A stretch of 64,000 bases of DNA from contig JAAVYP010000031.1 in NCBI GenBank assembly GCA_022791195.1, positions 1 to 64,000 on the forward strand, read 5' to 3'. The stretch is from Clostridiales bacterium. Lineage in GTDB: Bacteria > Bacillota > Clostridia > Oscillospirales > CAG-272. Below the pieces are notes generated by a model. The model made no database searches and was not told the origin of the DNA. It saw only the letters and a list, made by a program, of their open reading frames with translations. The stretch's first letter is position 1, and the number at the start of each line of letters is the position of its first letter. Shown here one piece after another: positions 29,757 through 40,249 of the stretch. The position numbers and the translations under genes were made by a program.

Positions 29757-31499
29757 TTATCCTCTTCGCTTGTACAAAAAAGCAATAATACAGCCGATGA
29801 GCAGAACAAGTGCCGAGACACTGAGCAGTGTTATGGTTTCTATGGAAATATAGGAACTATTATCAGCAGGTTGCGAGGTGTCTTCTTGGCTTTGTCTATT
29901 ATCCGCAATCCAGTCATTTGGTTTTTGCTTATTGTTGCCATCGGGTCGTGCGCTGAAATTTTTCTCATCTTGTGGAGGATTGGGCTGTATGTTTTCACCA
30001 TGACTGTTTGCTGCATCCTGCGGAAGCTCCGGCGGTGTATCATTTTCATTCATCCCGCCATGCGGAATTTCTGGCTGTGCACTGTCGCTGGATGTTTCTT
30101 CAGGCATTTGATCTCTAAAGAAACCATTGCCGCTCGGGATGCGTCCTCCTCCAAAATTGCCTACGGTTGAAGAGTTATCAATGGTGATTTTTGTTTCGTT
30201 TTCTCCAATAGAGAGGGAATAGGTATCGCCAAGCTTCATATCCGGCGTACTGGCAACAATCGATGAAAAACGGCACGGAACAATTTCAGACAGCAGCTCA
30301 TTGCCGTCGGCATCCTCTATGGCTACGGTTGTGCCGGCCTCTGCGGATGTGCGATACATAAAAAATCCCTGTGCAGAAGAAGCATCAAATCCTTCTGCCA
30401 TGCCGCTGCTTCCGCAGGCGAGAACGGTGCCGCCGGTGATTTCACATACACCGCCGTTTTCGATACCATAGTCAATCGCGCAACTGCCGCCGCTATCATT
30501 GACGCTGATGAATACTTTTCCGCCGCTGATAAAGATGTCTTTGTTAGAATCAAGCCCGTCTGCATCTATGCCGTTCTCGTTAATGATGGTAATGTTCCCG
30601 CCGTTGATATAGATGGCTGAGCTGCCGCCGCATCCGTTGGCGTTGATTCCGTCATCAGAGGGATAAATATCAATCGTCCCCCCTGCTATGGTGATTTGAA
30701 TGGCTTCCAGTCCTTCGTAACACGACGGTATGGAAATGTGCCCCGATTCTATATAGAGATATGAGGTTTCATCATCGTTGGAGACTGTGATACCGTCATC
30801 GCCTGCTGAAATGGTGATGTCGGCGTCTTTAATTCGTATGCTGTCGTGCGCATGAAAGCCATCCTGCACAGCGGTTATGTCGATCGTTCCTCCTGTAATG
30901 ACTAAATCATCATTGCATACGATGCCGTGTTGATACTTTGCCGTGACGTTCAGCGAACCGTTTCCGTTGATGGTTAAGTCATCACGGGCATAAATCGTCC
31001 CGTCTATACCGGATTCTATGGCATCTGAACGATAGACTGCGCCGGAGGAAACGGTGTTTTGCGTCCCCTTCTTTAGGGTAAGAAATATCTTGTCTGCCTG
31101 TTCAATACGAATCGCTGCATCGTCCTCGCAGTGGATGGAAACACCGTCAAACAGCAGCCATATTTTATCATCGCCATCAGCTTCAATGATGATTTTCCCG
31201 TTGGAAAGCTCACCGGAAATCACATATTTTCCTGCATACACAATATAGAGGGTTCCGCCGTTTTCATAGGCTCCGTTTCCGCTTATGGTGCTGCCATGAT
31301 CAGAGAGGGCAATCTTCGTTGCGTTTGAGGTGTCCCACGATGCGTTAAGATCGTTTTTCGTAAACATTTCGCCGCTGTTTTCTTCGCTGACCATAACAGC
31401 GATGCCAAGCGCTTTCCCGTTCATGAAGAGAATGGTGATCATCAGCGTAAGCAGTACAATCACAATGCAAATTGTGTCAATATGCTTGTGCGTTGACAT
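29757..31499 (-). CDS. carbohydrate-binding domain-containing protein (Cthe_2159-like beta-helix), membrane anchored
   Basis: N-terminal TM, repeated beta-helix motif (SGGKVFISVNDSGG...), C-terminal TM; beside DUF4956 and VTC genes. Confidence 0.75.
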   Translation of the reverse strand: MSTHKHIDTICIVIVLLTLMITILFMNGKALGIAVMVSEENSGEMFTKNDLNASWDTSNATKIALSDHGSTISGNGAYENGGTLYIVYAGKYVISGELSNGKIIIEADGDDKIWLLFDGVSIHCEDDAAIRIEQADKIFLTLKKGTQNTVSSGAVYRSDAIESGIDGTIYARDDLTINGNGSLNVTAKYQHGIVCNDDLVITGGTIDITAVQDGFHAHDSIRIKDADITISAGDDGITVSNDDETSYLYIESGHISIPSCYEGLEAIQITIAGGTIDIYPSDDGINANGCGGSSAIYINGGNITIINENGIDADGLDSNKDIFISGGKVFISVNDSGGSCAIDYGIENGGVCEITGGTVLACGSSGMAEGFDASSAQGFFMYRTSAEAGTTVAIEDADGNELLSEIVPCRFSSIVASTPDMKLGDTYSLSIGENETKITIDNSSTVGNFGGGRIPSGNGFFRDQMPEETSSDSAQPEIPHGGMNENDTPPELPQDAANSHGENIQPNPPQDEKNFSARPDGNNKQKPNDWIADNRQSQEDTSQPADNSSYISIETITLLSVSALVLLIGCIIAFLYKRRG

Positions 31500-31509
31500 A
31501 GGTCCCTCC

Positions 31510-32181
31510 TTATCCCATATACTCTCCGTTATAGCTTACCAGCACCGCGCTTATCACACCGTTCATTTCAGAGAGAATGTTAATAAAATCGGTATTGTCG
31601 TCCTTCAGGCGGATCTCTGCATTGAGTTCAATGCAGCCTTTTTGCGCTGTCTTGCTCTTGACAGTGCAGCGCTGCGTCATTTTTTCAAGATATTCCTTGG
31701 CGGCCCGCTCACTTTCATGATTTTCGCACTGTAAAACAACGATGTATGGGTTGCATACGGATTTTCGATTGACGAAAATTAATAGAATCAAGCCGATAAT
31801 TACGCTGCCAATGATAGCAAGCGGTATCATGCCCGCTGCCAGCACAATGCCTGATGCGATTGCCCAAAACAGAAACGCGATATCAAGCGGTTCTTTAATC
31901 GCTGTTCTGAATCGAACGATTGATAAAGCGCCGACCATGCCGAGTGAAAGCACAACGTTGGAAGTAACGGCCAGAATGACAACCGTTGTAATCATGGTAA
32001 GGGCAATCAGCGTGACGCCAAATGAAGAAGAATACATCACGCCGGTGTATGTTTTTTTATAGATCATAAAAATAAAAATGCCAAGGCCAAAGGCCAAAAC
32101 CAAAACCAGCGCCATATCAAGAATGCTTACACTGGCAATGTTTTCGAGAAAACTTGATTTGAAAATATCGTTAAAGGTCAT
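31510..32181 (-). CDS. DUF4956 family membrane protein
   Basis: Multi-TM with MVGALSIVRFRTAIKEPLDIAFLFWAIASGI motif. Confidence 0.82.
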   Translation of the reverse strand: MTFNDIFKSSFLENIASVSILDMALVLVLAFGLGIFIFMIYKKTYTGVMYSSSFGVTLIALTMITTVVILAVTSNVVLSLGMVGALSIVRFRTAIKEPLDIAFLFWAIASGIVLAAGMIPLAIIGSVIIGLILLIFVNRKSVCNPYIVVLQCENHESERAAKEYLEKMTQRCTVKSKTAQKGCIELNAEIRLKDDNTDFINILSEMNGVISAVLVSYNGEYMG

Positions 32182-32207
32182 AAGATTTGTTCCTTTCTGA
32201 ATTAAGA

Positions 32208-32879
32208 TTATCCGTATATACGGCACTGTACGTATTTTGAAAAGGCGGCTGCCCTGCGCCCGGGGAGCTGTATCGCATCACGAATGATATCCGGAAGAAA
32301 AGCGTCCCATTTTACTTCCATTAGAATAGGAGCATCTCCGGCCGGAATGGTCAAAAATCCGTTTTTTAAAAAATCAGTGTTTTGTAATCCGGTTCGTATG
32401 TTGTAATCAAAGGTAACACGTACATTTCCCGGCGGGTAAACAAACGGCTCTCGCACATAATCCACCACGGTTTTGGGTTTTAACCCTTCTGTTTTCATTT
32501 TACGATACAATTCTTGCACCAGCGGGAGAGGACTGTCTTTCATCCAGCGATCATCACCGTTGATGATGGCTTGTGCCTGTTCCGCTGTGATTTGTGCGGA
32601 TTGCTTATGACAAAGTCCGTTTCGTTTGCTTTTTTTCTCTAAGCACAAGAAGCTGGTGTCTTGGTTGTAATAGCGGATGCGGAATTTTTCGCGCTTGTTC
32701 ACGCCGTCAATCTTTTCCCGGAACGCCCGGTCGGTCGGGTTGTCAAAGTATAGGCTGCGAATCGTGTATCTTCCGTCTATCGCGTGAGGGTCTGCATCCA
32801 TTATCGCTTTTACTCTGCTGCGAAGCGCCAGGTGATCGGATTGGTTGATTTCGATTTTCCATTCATGCCGAAAGTTCAT
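32208..32879 (-). CDS. VTC-domain (polyphosphate polymerase-like) protein
   Basis: RHEWKIEI, YTIRSLYFDN, FRIRYYN, LEKKSKRNG, EVKWDAFLP motifs. Confidence 0.85.
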   Translation of the reverse strand: MNFRHEWKIEINQSDHLALRSRVKAIMDADPHAIDGRYTIRSLYFDNPTDRAFREKIDGVNKREKFRIRYYNQDTSFLCLEKKSKRNGLCHKQSAQITAEQAQAIINGDDRWMKDSPLPLVQELYRKMKTEGLKPKTVVDYVREPFVYPPGNVRVTFDYNIRTGLQNTDFLKNGFLTIPAGDAPILMEVKWDAFLPDIIRDAIQLPGRRAAAFSKYVQCRIYG

Positions 32880-32944
32880 CGGTTATGCCCTCCTTTCTTC
32901 TTGAGAGCATGATACGGCATCAAACTTAGCTGAACCTTAATCAG

Positions 32945-32981
32945 ACAGCAAAAAAGCCTGCTGTGCAGCAAGCTTTTTTAA
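32945..32981 (-). terminator. terminator after histidine kinase gene
   Basis: Inverted repeat around agcttgctgcacagcaggct with T tract on minus strand. Confidence 0.55.
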
Positions 32982-34216
32982 GATAATGAAAAAGTGACAG
33001 TGAATGTGATCTCGTTCGGCGGAGTATAGGCCGCTTGAATTGTTCCGCCATGTGATTCCACAATGGCTTTGGCCGCAGAAAGCCCGATTCCGTAACCGCC
33101 GTTTTTCTGGGTTCGCGCCGCATCGGCACGATAAAAACGGTCAAACAGCTTTTCGGGGGGGCATTCCGGAAGCTTTTCGCATGCGTTGCTAATACGCAGA
33201 ATGGCATTTTTCCCATGCCGCGAGAGTGAAAGATGAATACGGCTGTTTTGCGGAGCATATTTCGTGGCATTATCCAACAGAATGGAAATCAGCCGCAGCA
33301 GCTGCTCTTTGTCTGCGCGAACCGAGATATCGGTGTCAATGTGCTTATCGATGGTCAGTCCTCTTAACTTAATTGGCTCTGCAAACATTTGCAGCGTGTC
33401 TGTAACCTCTGAAGAAAGAGAAACCGGTTCTCGCGGCGCGGCGCCTTGGCTTTCATCTGCTTTGGCGAGTGTTAAGAGGTGCTGCATGAGATCGGCGAGT
33501 CTTGCTGTCTGTTCCCGAATATTTCGGCTCCACTTGGTTTCTCCCTTGTAAAGCTCCAGCGCTTCGGTATTGGCCAGAATGATGGCCAGCGGCGTTTTAA
33601 TTTCATGTCCGGCGTCTGTGACGAACTGTTTTTGCCGAAGCATGTTTTCTGCAATCGGCTGAATCGCTTTTTTTGATATCAATATCACCAAAAGGAGCAT
33701 GACAAGCCAACAAGCGGCGCCGGCTATAAGAGAAAAAAACAAAACGCGCAGGATGCTGTGCAGCTGCATCGTGGTATCGAGGAAAAGATAAGTCGTGCTG
33801 CCGTCCCGTTCGTTTTGAAAAGCCCGATAGCGGAATTTTTGTATGATTCCTTCGCGGCCGTCTTTTTTGATAGCGGCTTGATAGATTTCTTTAGCTTCTT
33901 CCTCTGAAACATCGGCAATGCGCTCGGTGTTGATTTCCAAGAGATTTTGCCGTTCGCTGACTTTTACCGTGAAATAGACGGCCGCCATTCTGGAGTTTTC
34001 ATCCATGGGCCCGTTCAAAAAGCCTTTGGGTCTATCATTATTCGGGGGAAGCGGCATGATTGTTTTTTCTTCGATCAGCGCGTCGATCAACTGTTTGTTC
34101 TGCTTTTCTGACATGCATATGTTGCCGATGTTGATGGCACCCAAAAGGACAAAAAGCAAAATCGTAATAGCCAGCATGGCAGAGAGTATAAATCTTTTCT
34201 GCAAAGTTTTTATCAT
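32978..34216 (-). CDS. sensor histidine kinase
   Basis: Two TM, DAGHEIKTPLAIILANTEAL H-box, GYGIGLSAAKAIVESHGG. Confidence 0.92.
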   Translation of the reverse strand: MIKTLQKRFILSAMLAITILLFVLLGAINIGNICMSEKQNKQLIDALIEEKTIMPLPPNNDRPKGFLNGPMDENSRMAAVYFTVKVSERQNLLEINTERIADVSEEEAKEIYQAAIKKDGREGIIQKFRYRAFQNERDGSTTYLFLDTTMQLHSILRVLFFSLIAGAACWLVMLLLVILISKKAIQPIAENMLRQKQFVTDAGHEIKTPLAIILANTEALELYKGETKWSRNIREQTARLADLMQHLLTLAKADESQGAAPREPVSLSSEVTDTLQMFAEPIKLRGLTIDKHIDTDISVRADKEQLLRLISILLDNATKYAPQNSRIHLSLSRHGKNAILRISNACEKLPECPPEKLFDRFYRADAARTQKNGGYGIGLSAAKAIVESHGGTIQAAYTPPNEITFTVTFSLS

Positions 34217-34887
34217 GCTATGACCTCCAGCTTGTATCCGATATTTCGTTTGGCGCGGATTTCCACATTCGCGTTTAAGGCTGACAAACGTTTGCGCAGA
34301 TAAGAAATATATACCCATACAACACCGATTTCTGCTTCGGTATCATAGCCCCAAATTTTTGTGAGAATATCTTCTGTGGAAAGATAAATGCCCTTGTTGC
34401 GTATCAGCAGTTCCATTACCTGATATTCCAGCTTTGGCAATGTAAAGCGCTGTGCACTGCCTGACAGCTCATAGGTTTTCGTGTTCAGCGATATATTGCC
34501 GATGCTGATAATGTCCGGCGTAAAGGTTTCGGTGCGGCGAAGCATGGCCCGAACCCTTGCCAAAAATTCTTTCATACTGAATGGTTTCGGCAGGTAATCG
34601 TCGGCCCCGGCATCCAGTCCGGCGACGCGATCTTCCACTTCTGCTTTCGCCGTAAGCAGAAGGATGGGCGTTCTTTTTCCGTCTTTTCTCAGCTGTTCAA
34701 CCACTTCGATGCCGCTGAGTCCCGGCATCATAATGTCAAGAATGATGCCGTCATATTCTTCGGCTTTGGCATAGTCATAGGCATCTGTGCCGTTGTCAAC
34801 AGTATCGACTGCATAATGGTGATATTTCAGAATATCTGTGACGGCTTCGGCCATGCTTTTTTCATCTTCTGCATATAAAAGTTTCAT
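34213..34887 (-). CDS. OmpR-family response regulator
   Basis: LLYAEDEKSMAEAV, DGIILDIMMPGLSG, LTAKAE; winged-helix C-terminus. Confidence 0.93.
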   Translation of the reverse strand: MKLLYAEDEKSMAEAVTDILKYHHYAVDTVDNGTDAYDYAKAEEYDGIILDIMMPGLSGIEVVEQLRKDGKRTPILLLTAKAEVEDRVAGLDAGADDYLPKPFSMKEFLARVRAMLRRTETFTPDIISIGNISLNTKTYELSGSAQRFTLPKLEYQVMELLIRNKGIYLSTEDILTKIWGYDTEAEIGVVWVYISYLRKRLSALNANVEIRAKRNIGYKLEVIA

Positions 34888-35165
34888 TACGATCACCTTG
34901 TTTTATTATCAAATTCATCGTTGGCACATGACGGGTATCTTGTTTTGCGGTATCAAGAATCAATTAATAAGTTTATTTGTATTTTAACAGAATTATATGA
35001 CTTTTTCCACTGCGGATTATTCGATTGGCTGCCAAATAAAAAAAGGGGCGCATTACCTTGTCGGTGTTGTCGAATATCCACTTGCCGCCAAATATTCTTG
35101 TGCGGCTTTGCCGAAAAACGGCTCCTTTTTGGCGCAATTTTTCTTTTTTATTTGTATAAAATCTA

Positions 35166-35194
35166 TTGATAAAATTTACACAAAATGGTATAAT
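35166..35194 (+). promoter_or_regulatory. putative promoter of decarboxylase operon
   Basis: TTGATA-17-TATAAT. Confidence 0.6.
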
Positions 35195-35295
35195 CAGTTG
35201 ATTGCGAAAAATCGAACAAGAGAAGCTATACAGTAAAAATGAAGAAAATATATATTCAATTTTATTTGATATAGATAATTTGCAGGAGGGAATGT

Positions 35296-35619
35296 ATGGG
35301 AAATTTTTTCTTAGGTGAGCTCGTGGATGCAAACGGACTTGGTTATGGTGTCAATAACCTGACGGTGATCCTCATGGGCATCGGCATTGTGTTTGCCGGC
35401 TTGATCGGACTGATTATTGTTTGTTCGGTCATGGGGGCTATTTGCAAAGCGGTTATTAAAGAAAAACCGAAAGCAGAGATCAGCCATGCGGCGGCAGCAC
35501 CTGCGGCAGAGACAATTCCGGACAGAGGACCGTTTATCGCCGCTGTATCAGCCGCGATTGCTGAAGCTTCGGGTACAGACGCATCCGGAATCCGTATAGT
35601 CAAAATTGAAAAGAAATAA
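35296..35619 (+). CDS. OadG-like sodium pump decarboxylase gamma subunit
   Basis: One TM, VIKEKPKAEISHAAAAPAAE...AAVSAAIAEASGTDASGIRIVKI. Confidence 0.8.
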   Translation: MGNFFLGELVDANGLGYGVNNLTVILMGIGIVFAGLIGLIIVCSVMGAICKAVIKEKPKAEISHAAAAPAAETIPDRGPFIAAVSAAIAEASGTDASGIRIVKIEKK

Positions 35620-35637
35620 TTTTTGAGGTGGAATGAA

Positions 35638-35982
35638 ATGAAAAAGTATCTTGTGAATGTAAATGGAACTGAATACGCCATCACGGTAGAAGAGCTTGCA
35701 GAGGGCGCCGCTATGCCAGCAGCAGCTCCGGCAGCCAGTGCACCTGCGGCAAGCGCAGCACCGGCGGGCGGTGAAAAAATTACGGCTCCTATGCCGGGTA
35801 CGATCTTAGCTGTTAACGTCAGCAATGGCCAGATAGTTAAAAAAGGTGATGTGCTGATGGTGTTAGAAGCTATGAAAATGGAGAATGAAATTTTATCGCC
35901 TTGCGATGGTACGGTTTCTGCCGTTTCGGTACAGAAGGGCTCTACGGTTGAGTCAGGTGCGCTCTTGTGCGCCATTGCATAA
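35638..35982 (+). CDS. biotin carboxyl carrier subunit
   Basis: Ala/Pro linker and VLEAMKMENEI biotinylation motif. Confidence 0.92.
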   Translation: MKKYLVNVNGTEYAITVEELAEGAAMPAAAPAASAPAASAAPAGGEKITAPMPGTILAVNVSNGQIVKKGDVLMVLEAMKMENEILSPCDGTVSAVSVQKGSTVESGALLCAIA

Positions 35983-35999
35983 GTTAGGAGAGACAAAAT

Positions 36000-37193
36000 A
36001 TGGATGCACTTAGAAATTTTGTGGATCAGATGGGGTTTGTCCGCTTTTTTGAAGGGGAAAACTGGAAATTTCTGATCATGATTGCCATTGCCTGTCTGCT
36101 TTTGTACTTGGCAATTGTAAAAAAATTCGAGCCGCTGCTGCTTTTGCCGATTGCATTTGGCATGCTGCTGACGAACCTGCCGGGCGCTGAAATGTATCAT
36201 TCTGAATTGTGGAATGCATTTATTGATCCGGCAAATCCCGCTTATCATAGCTATGGCACGATTTTAGCCAACGGCGGACTGTTAGATATTCTTTACATAG
36301 GTGTTAAAGCGGGTATTTATCCTTGCTTAATCTTTATTGGTATTGGCGCTATGACCGATTTTGGTCCGCTGATTTCCAATCCTAAAAGCTTGCTGTTAGG
36401 TGCTGCCGCACAGCTTGGTATTTTTATTACCTTTATTGTGGCTTCCTTATTCGGCTTTTCACCGGCACAGGCCGGTTCGATCGGTATCATCGGCGGTGCC
36501 GATGGCCCGACGGCTATTTTTGTTACCTCTCGGCTGGCGCCGGAACTGCTCGGCCCGATTGCCGTAGCCGCTTATTCGTATATGGCTCTTGTGCCGGTTA
36601 TTCAGCCGCCGATTATGAAGGCGCTGACCACCAAGAAAGAACGCCAGATTGTGATGAAGCCCTTGCGTGAGGCTTCCAGAACTGAGAAAGTTATTTTCCC
36701 GATTGTTGTTACCATTTTTGTGGCTCTGTTGGTTCCCTCGGCTGCCCCGCTGGTTGGTTGCTTGATGCTGGGTAACCTGCTCAATGTTTCCGGCGTGACC
36801 GAGAGACTCTCCAAAACAGCACAGAATGAGATGATCAATATTGTGACCATTTTCTTGGGCGTATCGGTCGGTGCTACTGCAACAGCTACGACGTTTATTG
36901 CTTGGGATACTATTAAAATTATTTTGATGGGTGTAGCGGCCTTTGGTTGTGGTACAGCCGGCGGCGTTCTTTTGGCCAAGTTTATGAATTTGTTCTTGAA
37001 GAACAAGATCAACCCGTTAATTGGTTCGGCTGGTGTTTCGGCTGTGCCGATGGCAGCGCGTGTTTCGCAGACGGTTGGCCAGAAAGAAAATCCGAAAAAC
37101 TTCCTGCTGATGCATGCTATGGGTCCGAATGTGGCTGGTGTTATTGGTTCTGCCATTGCGGCCGGCGTGCTGATTGCACTGTTTAGTCGTTAA
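36000..37193 (+). CDS. oadB: sodium ion-translocating decarboxylase beta subunit
   Basis: [36 protein letters not shown]. Confidence 0.93.
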   Translation: MDALRNFVDQMGFVRFFEGENWKFLIMIAIACLLLYLAIVKKFEPLLLLPIAFGMLLTNLPGAEMYHSELWNAFIDPANPAYHSYGTILANGGLLDILYIGVKAGIYPCLIFIGIGAMTDFGPLISNPKSLLLGAAAQLGIFITFIVASLFGFSPAQAGSIGIIGGADGPTAIFVTSRLAPELLGPIAVAAYSYMALVPVIQPPIMKALTTKKERQIVMKPLREASRTEKVIFPIVVTIFVALLVPSAAPLVGCLMLGNLLNVSGVTERLSKTAQNEMINIVTIFLGVSVGATATATTFIAWDTIKIILMGVAAFGCGTAGGVLLAKFMNLFLKNKINPLIGSAGVSAVPMAARVSQTVGQKENPKNFLLMHAMGPNVAGVIGSAIAAGVLIALFSR

Positions 37194-37205
37194 GGAGGGA
37201 TTCAA

Positions 37206-38651
37206 GTGGCTAACAAGCTGAATATAACAGATACCATTCTGCGGGACGCGCATCAATCACAAGCGGCAACCCGTATGAAAATAGAGGATATGATTCCTGC
37301 TTTAGAAAAATTGGATAAAGTAGGATACTGGTCGGTTGAGTGCTGGGGCGGTGCAACCTTTGATTCTTGCCTGCGTTTCTTAAATGAAGATCCGTGGGAA
37401 AGACTGCGCACCATTCGCAAAATGATGCCGAATACCAGACTGCAAATGCTTTTCAGAGGCCAGAATATTCTGGGTTATAAGCATTATGCCGATGATGTAG
37501 TTGAGGCATTTTGCCGTAAATCGATTGAGAACGGCATTGATGTTATCCGTATTTTTGATGCGCTGAACGATCCGAGAAATTTGGAAAGCTCCATTAAATA
37601 TACAAAAAAATACGGCGGCATTTGCGAAGCAGCCATTTCGTATACAACCAGTCCGGTGCATAATGAAGAATATTTCGTTGAGCTGGCAAAGACACTGGTT
37701 GAAATGGGCGCCGATACGATTTGTATCAAAGACATGGCGAATCTGCTTTTGCCGTATGAGGCTTATTCATTGGTGAAAAAGCTGAAAGCAGCGGTGCCGG
37801 TTCCGATTCATTTGCATACACATAATACGACCGGTACAGGCGACATGACCTATCTGCTGGCCGCACAGGCTGGGGTGGATATTGTAGATACGGCTTTGTC
37901 CCCCTTGGCAAACGGTACGGCACAGCCGGCAACCGAGTCGCTGGTGGCCACATTAAAAGGCACCGAGCGGGATACGGGATTGGATTTGTCACTGCTTGCC
38001 GACGTGGCGGCTCACTTCAGACAGGTGGCCAACAAGCTTATGGAGCAGGGTATTCTTGATCCTAAGGTGCTGAGCGTAGATACAAAGACCTTGATTTATC
38101 AGGTGCCGGGCGGTATGCTGTCTAATTTGATCAGTCAGCTAAAGCAGGCTGGTGCAGAGGGCAAGTATTATCAGGTGCTTGAAGAGGTGCCGAGAGTCAG
38201 AAAAGATTACGGTTATCCTCCGCTGGTTACACCGACCTCTCAGATTGTCGGTTCACAGGCTGTTTTGAATGTATTGGCCGGTGAAAGATATAAGATGTTT
38301 ACTAAAGAGTCAAAAGGACTGCTGCGCGGCGAATATGGTAAGCTGCCGGGCGAGGTAAACGAAGAGGTCAGAAAAAAGGCCATTGGCGATGGCGAGGTAA
38401 TCACCTGCCGTCCGGCCGATCAGATTGGTCCTGAACTTGAAAAATATCGTGAAGAGTGCAAACAATGGGCAAGGTCAGAAGAAGATGTACTTTCCTATGC
38501 CTTGTTCCCGCAGGTTGCACAGAAGTTTTTCGAGATGCGGGATAATCCCGAAGCGGCCAAAGCATCCGCGGCGCCTGCGCCGAAAAAGCAGGAAACAGCG
38601 GCTGATCCGAATGCGGTCAGAAAATTATATGTTGATGACGCAGCGAAATAA
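37206..38651 (+). CDS. oadA: oxaloacetate decarboxylase alpha-type carboxyltransferase subunit, no biotinyl domain
   Basis: DTILRDAHQSQAATRM, DMANLLLPY, HTHNTTG; ends before a lipoyl/biotin domain. Confidence 0.9.
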   Translation: MANKLNITDTILRDAHQSQAATRMKIEDMIPALEKLDKVGYWSVECWGGATFDSCLRFLNEDPWERLRTIRKMMPNTRLQMLFRGQNILGYKHYADDVVEAFCRKSIENGIDVIRIFDALNDPRNLESSIKYTKKYGGICEAAISYTTSPVHNEEYFVELAKTLVEMGADTICIKDMANLLLPYEAYSLVKKLKAAVPVPIHLHTHNTTGTGDMTYLLAAQAGVDIVDTALSPLANGTAQPATESLVATLKGTERDTGLDLSLLADVAAHFRQVANKLMEQGILDPKVLSVDTKTLIYQVPGGMLSNLISQLKQAGAEGKYYQVLEEVPRVRKDYGYPPLVTPTSQIVGSQAVLNVLAGERYKMFTKESKGLLRGEYGKLPGEVNEEVRKKAIGDGEVITCRPADQIGPELEKYREECKQWARSEEDVLSYALFPQVAQKFFEMRDNPEAAKASAAPAPKKQETAADPNAVRKLYVDDAAK

Positions 38652-38654
38652 AGA

Positions 38655-38688
38655 AAAAGACCGGAGAGTTCTCCGGTCTTTTTTATTA
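38655..38688 (+). terminator. rho-independent terminator
   Basis: agaccggagagttctccggtctttttt. Confidence 0.85.
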
Positions 38689-38842
38689 TGTTTTTAAATA
38701 AGGAGGGATGATAATTTACAATTCATGAAAAAATGTATTGAAATTTAGGTTAAAATGGTATATAGTAAGTAGGGTTTTGCGATATTTATGATCAATAGAA
38801 ACTTGTCAAAGATAAAATGGCTTGAAAGGTGCAGCGGATTGT

Positions 38843-40201
38843 ATGAAAATTGTAATTGTAGGAAGCGGTAAAATTGGCTATACCTTAACAGGATTTTTAA
38901 CGAACGAGGGGCATGATATCACGGTCATTGATACCAGTGCTGCTATGATTGAAGAGATTGCCAATGCCTATGATGTGATGGGCGTTGTCGGCAATGGGGC
39001 AAGCGTTTCGATTCAGCGGGAAGCGGAGGTCTCTAAATGCGACTTTTTCATTTCCTGTGCGGCTTCGGATGAAACAAATATCATGGCGTGTATCGTTGCT
39101 AAAACCATGGGTGCCGAACACACGATTGCCAGAATCAGAAATCCGGAATATTATACCGAAGTGGATTTTATCAGACAAAAGTTAGGTATTGATATGATTG
39201 TGAATCCGGAGCTGGAGGCTGCTTTTGAGATTGAGCGCATCATCCGCTTTCCGGAAGCACTGAAAGTAGAACGCTTTGCGAAAGGCAGAGTTGATTTAAT
39301 TGAATTGAAAGTACGTCCAGGCCATTTTTTAGATGGCAAAAAGCTGTCGGATTTCAGAGGAGACGCCGGCAATAACATTCTTGTCTGCGCGGTGCAGCGG
39401 GGCGATGATGTGATGATTCCTGATGGTGAATTTGTTCTTTGCGCAGAGGATCGTCTCCATATTACGGCGCCCCATGTTGACCTTGTGGCGCTTTTCCGTA
39501 ATCTAAAAATTCAGGCAAAAAAAATTAAAACAGTGATGCTGATTGGCGGCGGTAAAATTGCTTATTATTTAGCAAAACGTCTGCTCAAGCTTGGCATGTC
39601 GGTTAAGATTATCGAAAATGACCGGTATCGCTGTGATTATCTTTCGGGCGCTATGCCCAAGGCGTCTGTTATTTGGGGAGACGGAACAGACAGCGACTTG
39701 CTGTTAGAGGAAGGTCTTGACCATGTTGACGCTTGTGTGGCTCTTACTGATAATGATGAGGAAAATATATTAATCTCGTTATTTGCCAGTACAAAAGACG
39801 TCGATAAGACCATTATCAAAATTAAGCGGATATCTTTTATGGGCTTGCTCTCTAAAATCAAATACGAAGGCAGTATGGTATCACCTGTTTATGCTACGGC
39901 TTACGATATCCTCCGGTATGTCAGAGCGACTGAAAATGCGCAGGACAGCAGTTTGAATACTTTATATAAAATCGCAGATAACAAAGCCGAGGTGATTGAA
40001 TTTACGGTTACAAAAGATTTTGCGGGCATTGGCGTGGCACTAAAGGATTTAAAAACGAAAAGCCATTTGATTATTGCGGGCATTATTCACGATAATACCG
40101 TCATTTATCCGGACGGTGCCTCCTGCATGCAGGAAAACGATAGGGTTATTATTGTTACCACCAATGAAGGCACAGGCGAGTTAAACGATATTTTGCTGTA
40201 A
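38843..40201 (+). CDS. trkA: Trk potassium uptake regulatory protein TrkA
   Basis: Two TrkA_N (MKIVIVGSGKIGYTL; MLIGGGKIAYYLAKRL) and TrkA_C. Confidence 0.93.
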   Translation: MKIVIVGSGKIGYTLTGFLTNEGHDITVIDTSAAMIEEIANAYDVMGVVGNGASVSIQREAEVSKCDFFISCAASDETNIMACIVAKTMGAEHTIARIRNPEYYTEVDFIRQKLGIDMIVNPELEAAFEIERIIRFPEALKVERFAKGRVDLIELKVRPGHFLDGKKLSDFRGDAGNNILVCAVQRGDDVMIPDGEFVLCAEDRLHITAPHVDLVALFRNLKIQAKKIKTVMLIGGGKIAYYLAKRLLKLGMSVKIIENDRYRCDYLSGAMPKASVIWGDGTDSDLLLEEGLDHVDACVALTDNDEENILISLFASTKDVDKTIIKIKRISFMGLLSKIKYEGSMVSPVYATAYDILRYVRATENAQDSSLNTLYKIADNKAEVIEFTVTKDFAGIGVALKDLKTKSHLIIAGIIHDNTVIYPDGASCMQENDRVIIVTTNEGTGELNDILL

Positions 40202-40249
40202 TGAAAAGAAAGTAAGGATTGGCGCTTTGCAAACAAGAAGGAACATATC

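Noticed and set aside
35343-36248. 301-aa minus-strand ORF
   Set aside because: Antisense to well-supported gamma, biotin-carrier and beta subunit genes; low-complexity Ala-rich product from the coding bias of the real genes
36602-37156. 184-aa minus-strand ORF
   Set aside because: Antisense shadow of oadB, no independent signals
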